In this document: one piece after another, positions 51,801-57,385 of the stretch
Numbering within the stretch: position 1 is the first letter of the stretch
How the letters are laid out: every line of letters begins with the position of its first letter
From: Nocardia vinacea NBRC 16497
GTDB lineage: Bacteria; Actinomycetota; Actinomycetes; Mycobacteriales; Mycobacteriaceae
Assembly: GCF_000308835.1 (NCBI RefSeq)
Contig: NZ_BAGN01000184.1
Span: 1 to 57,385, forward strand
Length of the DNA stretch: 57,385 nt
Reading direction: 5' to 3'
The notes under the pieces: model-generated
Databases searched by the model: none
Told to the model about the DNA's origin: nothing
The model's input: only the letters and a program-made list of their open reading frames with translations
Translations under genes and position numbers: made by a program

Positions 51801-52712
51801 TCAGATACGGCGCCAGGTCGCGGGATCGAGCACGCGATCGGCGAGCATGTCGAAGGCCTCGACGGTTGCCCTGTTGGCAATTTCCTTCTGCACGTCGATG
51901 TCCAGAATCAGTTGTTCACGCCATTGCAATACCGGCTCGACCGGGGTCTCGCCGAGCATCGCGCTCGCACCGACCTTGTTCGTCGATGCCAGCCGTTTCA
52001 ACATGGAGTCCTGCTGGTGCAACCAAGCCGCCTGCGGCCCAGGGGATTCGGTCGCCTCGTTCAATTGCGGCACCGCGGTGCGAACGTACCTGAGGTTGTC
52101 CAGCAGCGCCTCGGGATCGTGGCCGGCGCCCGCACCGCAGTCGAGGATCCCGTACTGTCCGCGCACCAGGCCGTGCGCGGCAATGATGTGCTGACGGGTC
52201 CAGCGATGAAATACCAACCAGCGCACCGTTCGCGCGGCCAGCTGCGGCAAAGCCGTTGCCTTGAGCGCGATTTCCATCGCCACCGAGCGACCCGCGCTGA
52301 GATCGACAATGCACACGTCGAAGTCCTGATCGAGTTCGAGCAGCAACTGGGCGCAGTTGTCGAGGGTTCGGTCATCGATTTTGGTGAACTCCGCGCCACC
52401 GGCATCGCCGGGCAACAGGAACAGCTTGCCGGTTCGCGTACGCATCTTACGTAATTCGCGACGATCGGTATTGTCCCGCACGTCGATTCGAGTGGCGACG
52501 CCCCGGCCGAGCAAATAGGAATGCAGGCCGTCGCCACCGGTGATGCCGCGCTCCACACCACTGATCTCGAAAAGCGCACCCGCGGTAGGGGAACCGAAAT
52601 CGAAATCCAGATAGGCGACCCGCTTACCTCGCACACACATCCGATAGGCGAGATTGCAGCTGGTCACCGAGCGGCCGGTGCCGCCCTTGTCGGAGGTCGC
52701 GAACACGATCAT
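51801..52712 (-). CDS. SCO2523-like variant P-loop ATPase (ParA/MinD-like)
   Basis: A 303-residue ParA/MinD-superfamily protein. The deviant Walker A at residues 7-16 reads SDKGGTGRSV: the signature lysine (Lys9) is kept, but the phosphate-loop lysine is Arg14. Switch-type segments follow: RVAYLDFDFGSPTAGALFEI and DVCIVDLSAGRSVA, where DLSAGRS stands for the usual DxPPG. Such proteins usually dimerise on ATP and position cargo or complexes; with Arg14, hydrolysis may be weak or absent. No ParB-like partner is adjacent, so plasmid partition is unlikely. Between the SCO2524-like and SCO2522-like genes. Confidence 0.82.
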   Translation of the reverse strand: MIVFATSDKGGTGRSVTSCNLAYRMCVRGKRVAYLDFDFGSPTAGALFEISGVERGITGGDGLHSYLLGRGVATRIDVRDNTDRRELRKMRTRTGKLFLLPGDAGGAEFTKIDDRTLDNCAQLLLELDQDFDVCIVDLSAGRSVAMEIALKATALPQLAARTVRWLVFHRWTRQHIIAAHGLVRGQYGILDCGAGAGHDPEALLDNLRYVRTAVPQLNEATESPGPQAAWLHQQDSMLKRLASTNKVGASAMLGETPVEPVLQWREQLILDIDVQKEIANRATVEAFDMLADRVLDPATWRRI

Positions 52713-52715
52713 GCG

Positions 52716-54560
52716 CTAGGGGTTCCTTGTCGCATCGCGGCGGGCGGCGGCCAGTCGGTCGAGTTCACGCAGCGCGTCGAGGGCGTGCACGAAGGTGGTG
52801 GCGGAATCCTCGCGCACCAACCGCCTGGCCTGATCGATATGGTCCTCCACGCGATCGAGCGCGGCCCGGTTACCCGAGGTGTCGTCGATGCTCACACCGA
52901 GCATCTCCTGATCGAATCGGTGCTCGGCGGTATTCAGCATGACCCGCGCGACGTCCTGCAGATCCGGCCAGTTGGGCGGCGGTTCACGATAGGTGCGGTC
53001 CGCGGCCACCAAACATTCGACGACACGTTCGGTCATGTACCAGGACGGCCTGGTTACCTCGGCATCGCCGTTCTCCCCGAACGCGCCCGCCGGATCGTCC
53101 CACAGTCCGGGCGCACCGGCCCGCAGCATGCGCCGATCCAGATGTTCCATCACCGATTTGGCCAATTCCATCAGCTTGTCGCGGGCCGCGACATTGTTGG
53201 ACAGCCTGGCCGCCTGCAGCATTCGTTTGAGCAGCACCGCCGAGAAGTCCGAAACCTCCCACTGCAGCGTCGGTCCGTCGTCGACGCCCTCACTGCCCCG
53301 CAGGGTCAGCCGTACACCGGGAGTGTGCAGCGCGACCGCGGGATCATCGCGCATAGTCCGGCGAATGATGCGGCCCCGGCCGGCCAATTCGTCGAAAATA
53401 GCCACGGCTCTTGTCAAGTCGTCATCGGAGGCGGTGCGCGCGACCAGATCCTGGATCAGTACGGCGGATACGATGAGACTGAAGTAGTCCGACTGCTCAC
53501 CGTCGGAGGTGCGCCACGGAATATCCTCCAGCGGCCAACCGCCGGAGCCGAACCGCGCGACCGTCGACCAGTAGCGCTGGGTCAACTCCCAGCGGGTACG
53601 CAGGGCCTGGGCCAGCCGGTGCTGTTTCTCGTCGAGCAGACCGAGCTCACCGGTGCGCGGGGAGACCAGGTCGTTGATGCCGTCCAGCGCGACGACCGTG
53701 AAATAGAGATACGGGCGCGGATCGGCGATGCCCTTCTCACTCGCGATCTGCGCCTCGACGAAGTCGACCTCGGTGGCGTCACGCACCACACCCCAACTCC
53801 ACCCGCATTCGAACAAGAGATTCTCGTCCTCGAGCTCCCTGACCGATTCCTCCTGGCCCAGGGTGACGTCACTACGCAACCGCGCCCGAACCCGTTCCAG
53901 ACTGCGCCGCACACCGTCGACCATGGCCTGCTCGGGCTCGCCGGTCTGGTTCAGCATCCCCAGAATCGCCTGTCCCTCAGGAGATTTCGGCTTGACGGTA
54001 TTGACGACGAAACTGCGGACCAGTCCGGTCATCGCCGCGGTCAGCCGCGCACTGAGCTGCCCGGAGAGGATATCGATCCGCTGTGTCAGCTCCCCCGGTC
54101 GCGCCCAACCGCGGAAGGCGCGCAGGAAGCGCAGGCCCGCCATACAGACGGTCAGCGACATCGAATAGGAGTCGACGACTTCGATGCCGCGCTGCGTCGC
54201 ATTGGGTTCGCGCTCATCGGCGGAGCGCAGATAGCTACCCGCGGAGAAGTTCGGCTGCCCGTCGCTACGGGTGTTCTGCTCGATGTAGCGCTCGAGCAGC
54301 CAGACCACGAAGCTGCCGATCTGCTTCGGACCGCCGAGCGGTTCGAGGACCGAACTGACGTCGTCCTCCATGCGATCCGGATTGTCCAGTGCGAAGATAT
54401 CGATCTCGGTGGCCGGATACAGCAGGCAGAGCAACTGCTCGGAATCGCTGATAGAGTTGGGGTCCATCCGACCGCCCCAGCGCCAGTCCCTGCCATCCCA
54501 GCACGCGGCGAGCATGGCGCGCCACACGTCCAGAATCTGTTGCCTCGGTTGGATTCTCAC
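52716..54560 (-). CDS. SCO2524-like family protein
   Basis: A 614-residue, mostly helical protein without signal peptide, TM segment or recognisable catalytic motif. Features: an N-terminal IQPRQQILDVWRAMLAACWDGRDWRWGGR, LLCLLYPATEIDIFALDNPD, a central PYLYFTVVALDGINDLVSPRT, and WSTVARFGSGGWPLEDIPWRTSDGEQSDYFSLIVSAVLIQDLV. I recognise it as resembling the SCO2524 family, always found with the variant P-loop gene. GTG 54560 is the start; its stop lies 3 bp before the ATPase start codon. First gene of the four-gene operon. Confidence 0.72.
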   Translation of the reverse strand: MRIQPRQQILDVWRAMLAACWDGRDWRWGGRMDPNSISDSEQLLCLLYPATEIDIFALDNPDRMEDDVSSVLEPLGGPKQIGSFVVWLLERYIEQNTRSDGQPNFSAGSYLRSADEREPNATQRGIEVVDSYSMSLTVCMAGLRFLRAFRGWARPGELTQRIDILSGQLSARLTAAMTGLVRSFVVNTVKPKSPEGQAILGMLNQTGEPEQAMVDGVRRSLERVRARLRSDVTLGQEESVRELEDENLLFECGWSWGVVRDATEVDFVEAQIASEKGIADPRPYLYFTVVALDGINDLVSPRTGELGLLDEKQHRLAQALRTRWELTQRYWSTVARFGSGGWPLEDIPWRTSDGEQSDYFSLIVSAVLIQDLVARTASDDDLTRAVAIFDELAGRGRIIRRTMRDDPAVALHTPGVRLTLRGSEGVDDGPTLQWEVSDFSAVLLKRMLQAARLSNNVAARDKLMELAKSVMEHLDRRMLRAGAPGLWDDPAGAFGENGDAEVTRPSWYMTERVVECLVAADRTYREPPPNWPDLQDVARVMLNTAEHRFDQEMLGVSIDDTSGNRAALDRVEDHIDQARRLVREDSATTFVHALDALRELDRLAAARRDATRNP

Positions 54561-54855
54561 CTGCTGCCGTCCTCACCCCAAGTCGCAGGCGCGCCGCTCC
54601 TCACCGCGTCCACGAACGTCAAATTAGCACGGGCACAACGCTTACGCTGGCTCCACGAGGGTCCGATCCGGTTCCATTCCGGCATCATCGGAACCGGTCG
54701 CGGGGCCGTCCGAGCACGGGCAACCACATAGCATCCCGGTGGCCCGAAAAGCAGGTAAAACAACGCCGCCTGAGGCGGTTGTCCGAGCATAGAGCAACCG
54801 ATGCAGCGCAAGGCGCAGATCGGGTAACCGGGCGATCGCGCGGTTGGGACGGAAC
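54561..54855. other. 295-bp intergenic region upstream of the SCO2524-like operon
   Basis: Holds an inverted repeat CCGGTTCC (54668-54675) / GGAACCGG (54690-54697) and a small hairpin CCGCC-TGA-GGCGG near 54766-54778 that may end the moeZ-side transcript. On the minus strand TAATTT near 54622-54627 could be the -10 of the operon. No gene is seen. Confidence 0.5.
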
Positions 54856-55707
54856 TCAGAGCATCAAGCGAACCATGTCGGCGGTACGTGCCAATCCGGG
54901 AAACGCCTCGGGAGTCGAGCGGGGGTGCAGCGCATGTACAGCAAGCCGAAACATGACCGCTCGCAACAACATCTGCGGCCACTCGGGTAAATCGGACCAG
55001 CGGTCGAGCAGGCCGTCGTCGGCGCCGCCCCAGGCGAGTGCATCGACGACGATGACACCGGCGGCCCATGGCGCCGGACGCCAGTACGGGGTGATGTCTG
55101 TGAGGCCGGGTGTGAAGACGCCGGCGAAAAGTACCGTGCCGAACAGGTCTCCGTGCACCAGTTGCGCGGGGGTTTGGACCGGTTTGCGCAGTGTGGCGAG
55201 TTGGCCGATCAGTTCCATGCTGCGTTGGCCGTCGGGGGAGGTTGCCGGTGTGATGCCACCGGCGCGCAGACTTCGCAGCGGTACCGCCTCCCAAGCCGCG
55301 CGGTCGGCGGCGACGAAGACGTCGACATCGACCCAGGGGGCGACCGGCGGCTGGACCAGGAACCGTGGTCGCTCGAGCTCCGCCGTGGCCTTGTGTAGTC
55401 GCAGTGATACCGAGACGACCTCGTCGTAACGTGGCTCGGGTACACCCTCCAGGTAGGTATCGGCGCGCCAACCGGAAACCACGTAGCGACCGTCGGTGGC
55501 ACGCACCGGGCGGGCCAGGCGTAGGCCGTCCACCTTCAGGGTTTCGCGGACCTTCGCCGACCACGCCGCCCTGGCATGATCGGCGATCGGGCTCAACACC
55601 ACGTCACCGAGCCGCCAGCCGCCGTCCCAGTCTCCCAGCGAAACCGGGGTCACTTCGCGCAGACCGAACGTGGCGCGCACGTGCTCGGGGGGTTCCACAG
55701 AAGTCAC
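54856..55707 (-). CDS. TIGR02569-type actinobacterial protein (Rv3205c-like)
   Basis: A 283-residue protein of a mycolata-specific family with a phosphotransferase-like look: VRATFGLREVTPVSLGDWDGGWRLGDVVLSP at the N-terminus and AQLVHGDLFGTVLF, resembling the HGDLxxxN catalytic loop of aminoglycoside phosphotransferases, although the Asn is replaced here. VIVVDALAWGGADDGLLDRW follows where the metal-binding Asp would be. Whether it is an active kinase is unclear. Upstream of it on the same strand is moeZ, as Rv3206c-Rv3205c in M. tuberculosis. Confidence 0.8.
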   Translation of the reverse strand: MTSVEPPEHVRATFGLREVTPVSLGDWDGGWRLGDVVLSPIADHARAAWSAKVRETLKVDGLRLARPVRATDGRYVVSGWRADTYLEGVPEPRYDEVVSVSLRLHKATAELERPRFLVQPPVAPWVDVDVFVAADRAAWEAVPLRSLRAGGITPATSPDGQRSMELIGQLATLRKPVQTPAQLVHGDLFGTVLFAGVFTPGLTDITPYWRPAPWAAGVIVVDALAWGGADDGLLDRWSDLPEWPQMLLRAVMFRLAVHALHPRSTPEAFPGLARTADMVRLML

Positions 55708-55761
55708 GGCCGTACGGTACCTGTGTTGAATTTGGCACGCCTGCGGCGCGCCGTACCCCGT

Positions 55762-56946
55762 CTAGTAGACCGGCAGTGACTTGTCGACCTGATTCGCCCA
55801 GGCGACAATTCCGCCCTGCACGTGCGAGGCGTCGGAGAAACCGGCGTTCTTCAGGACCGCGAGCACCTCCGCCGAGCGGATACCGGTCTTGCAGTGCAAG
55901 ACGATCGGCCGGTTCTGCGGCAGATCCGACAGCGCCTCACCGGAGAGGAATCGATCCTTCGGGATGAGCTTGGCGCCCTCGATGTGCACGATGTCCCATT
56001 CGACCGGCTCGCGCACGTCGATGAGCTCGATTTCCTTGCCCGCGTCGAGCAACTCCTTGAGCTCGCGCGCGGTAATCGTCGAACCCGCCGCCGCGGCCTG
56101 ACCCTCCTCGGACACCACACCGCAGAACGCCTCGTAGTCGATCAGTTCGGTGATCGGCTGACGCTCCGGATCGCGGCGCAGCTTGATGGTCCGGTAGTTC
56201 ATATCCAATGCGTCGTACACCATGAGACGGCCGAGCAGCGGTTCGCCGATGCCGGTGATCAGCTTGATCGCCTCGGTCACCATGATCGAACCGATGGAGG
56301 CGCACAGCACGCCGAGGACACCGCCCTCGGCGCAGGACGGCACCATGCCCGGCGGCGGGGCCTCCGGGTAGAGATCGCGGTAGTTGATGCCGCGGCCGTC
56401 CGGTGCGTCCTCCCAGAAGACCGAGACCTGGCCCTCGAAGCGGTAGATGGAGCCCCAGACATACGGCTTGCCCGCCAGCACCGCGGCGTCGTTGACCAGG
56501 TAGCGGGTGGCGAAGTTATCGGTGCCGTCGACGATCAGGTCGTACTCGGCGAACAGCTCGACGGCGTTCTCCGGCTCCAGGCGGATCTTGTGCAACCGGA
56601 CCTCGATGCCGGAGTTGATCTCGAGGATCGAATCGCGCGCACTATCGGCCTTCGGGCGGCCGATATCGGATTCACCGTGGATGATCTGGCGCTGCAGATT
56701 GGACGCGTCGACCTCGTCGAATTCGACGATGCCGAGCGTGCCGACACCGGCGGCCGCCAGATACAGCAGCGCGGGCGAGCCGAGCCCGCCGGCGCCGATT
56801 ACCAGCACCTTGGCGTTCTTCAGCCGTTTCTGCCCGTCCACACCCAGGTCCGGGATGATCAGATGACGGCTGTAGCGGGCGATCTCGTCCTTGGTCAGCT
56901 CCGCGGCCGGTTCGACCAGCGGCGGCAGGGACTTCGGTGATGACAC
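55762..56946 (-). CDS. moeZ: Adenylyltransferase/sulfurtransferase MoeZ
   Basis: A 394-residue E1-like/rhodanese fusion that activates the C-terminus of sulfur-carrier proteins by adenylation and then loads sulfur. In mycobacteria it serves molybdopterin and CysO-dependent cysteine synthesis. The ThiF/MoeB domain (~15-270) has VLVIGAGGLGSPALLYLAAAGVG and the NLQRQIIH segment. The rhodanese domain (~290-394) has the persulfide Cys352 in HCKTGIRS. GTG 56946 is chosen, 8 nt after GAGGAG; TTG 56967 is in frame. Position matches Rv3206c. Confidence 0.93.
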   Translation of the reverse strand: MSSPKSLPPLVEPAAELTKDEIARYSRHLIIPDLGVDGQKRLKNAKVLVIGAGGLGSPALLYLAAAGVGTLGIVEFDEVDASNLQRQIIHGESDIGRPKADSARDSILEINSGIEVRLHKIRLEPENAVELFAEYDLIVDGTDNFATRYLVNDAAVLAGKPYVWGSIYRFEGQVSVFWEDAPDGRGINYRDLYPEAPPPGMVPSCAEGGVLGVLCASIGSIMVTEAIKLITGIGEPLLGRLMVYDALDMNYRTIKLRRDPERQPITELIDYEAFCGVVSEEGQAAAAGSTITARELKELLDAGKEIELIDVREPVEWDIVHIEGAKLIPKDRFLSGEALSDLPQNRPIVLHCKTGIRSAEVLAVLKNAGFSDASHVQGGIVAWANQVDKSLPVY

Positions 56947-57094
56947 GTCCAGGGCTCCTCGAATCAATTGGCCGATCGCACTGTGGTGGCTCAGCGCCTA
57001 CTTACTCAACACCGACAATCGGGCCGTTCTTCCCGATCTATGGTCCAGTATCAACAACGCAGGGCAACGACCGCCCCCGCACAACCGACCACCC

Positions 57095-57214
57095 ACGGAG
57101 CGAGTCTTACGAGCGACCGTTCGCGGCCCGTCTCACGTCCGCGCCAAAGGCGCGGCCATCGACACAGCCGAGCCGTCGAACCGCATACGCCGCACGCATA
57201 GAACTCGACCATCC
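57095..57214. repeat. 120-bp direct repeat, unit 1
   Basis: Starts ACGGAGCGAGTCTTACGAGC and ends ACTCGACCATC. Contains the hairpin CCGCGCC-AAA-GGCGCGG. The second unit lies 166 bp further on. It is in the region upstream of moeZ. Confidence 0.75.
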
Positions 57215-57260
57215 GGCGCGTATGCATCGGTGGCCAAGCGATCCGCCATCGGTGACCCCA

Positions 57261-57381
57261 ACGGAGCGAGTCTTACGAGCGACCCGTTCGCGGCCCGTCT
57301 CGCGTCCGCGCCGAAGGCGCGGCCATCGACACAGCCGAGCCGTCGAAGCGCATGCGCCGCACGCGTAGGACTCGACCATCG
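57261..57381. repeat. 120-bp direct repeat, unit 2
   Basis: Same start, hairpin (loop GAA instead of AAA) and end as unit 1, with scattered substitutions. It reaches almost to the window edge, so further units may follow. Confidence 0.75.
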
Positions 57382-57385
57382 AGCC

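Noticed and set aside
51801..52712. ParA-like gene as part of a plasmid or chromosome partition system
   Set aside because: No ParB gene or parS-like repeats nearby; the neighbours are SCO252x-type proteins and the P-loop is altered.
1..57385. CRISPR arrays, tRNA/rRNA genes, insertion sequences, prophage genes
   Set aside because: Looked for repeats with regular spacers, tRNA-like cloverleaf ends and transposase or integrase motifs; none was found.

Overview
The window looks like chromosomal DNA from a high-GC mycolic-acid actinomycete, most probably Nocardia or a close relative (inferred from gene families and order; no search was run). The outer edges match a block I know from Mycobacterium tuberculosis. 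On the left are adnA (Rv3202c-like, cut by the window edge), a lipV-like hydrolase (Rv3203) and an alkyltransferase-like protein (Rv3204). On the right are an Rv3205c-like protein and moeZ (Rv3206c). In M. tuberculosis these are adjacent; here about 52 kb of accessory and metabolic genes lies between them. I see no integrase, transposase, tRNA, rRNA or CRISPR array.

Layout. 1-5.6 kb: adnA, lipV, atl, a two-module VOC protein, a MobA-MoeA fusion and a small charged protein. 5.9-16.8 kb: a sulfur-themed locus, with an oligopeptide-type ABC importer preceded by a cysteine-rich leader peptide, a divergent type I sulfatase and methionine-salvage genes (an MtnA-MtnB fusion, MtnD, MtnC). 16.8-18.1 kb: an unknown gene and an XRE/MmyB regulator. 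18.9-25.8 kb: respiratory nitrate reductase narGHJI. 26-37 kb: a mosaic of single genes (TfoX-like, Tat purple acid phosphatase, cupin, two TetR units with clear operators, hydrolases, small flavin/F420-type proteins, an AraC regulator). This stretch also holds relics: a 210-bp segmental duplication, an O-methyltransferase fragment and a YoeB toxin fragment. 37.4-44.1 kb: the assimilatory nitrate/nitrite operon narK-nirB-nirD-nnaR-cbiX, with GlnR-type boxes upstream. 44.2-47.9 kb: a CynX-type MFS transporter, a GntR regulator and a second NarK.

48-54.6 kb is the least understood part. A GNAT acetyltransferase and a TPR-plus-two-TM pore-like protein each sit behind a copy of the same roughly 70-bp promoter/5'-leader module. 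They face a compact four-gene operon that I recognise as the uncharacterised Streptomyces SCO2521-SCO2522-SCO2523-SCO2524 families, which includes a ParA-like ATPase with a variant P-loop. This is the best candidate in the window for an undescribed system.

How the parts may work together. nirBD with narK and NarGHJI cover nitrate assimilation and respiration; cbiX supplies the sirohaem step for NirB and nnaR its likely regulator; MobA-MoeA and MoeZ are cofactor enzymes needed by NarG. The sulfatase, importer and methionine-salvage genes together suggest scavenging of organic sulfur, with the Cys-rich leader as a possible cysteine sensor. A perfect mycobacterial-type SOS box precedes a small PPOX gene. 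Other regulators sit next to palindromes that probably are their operators.
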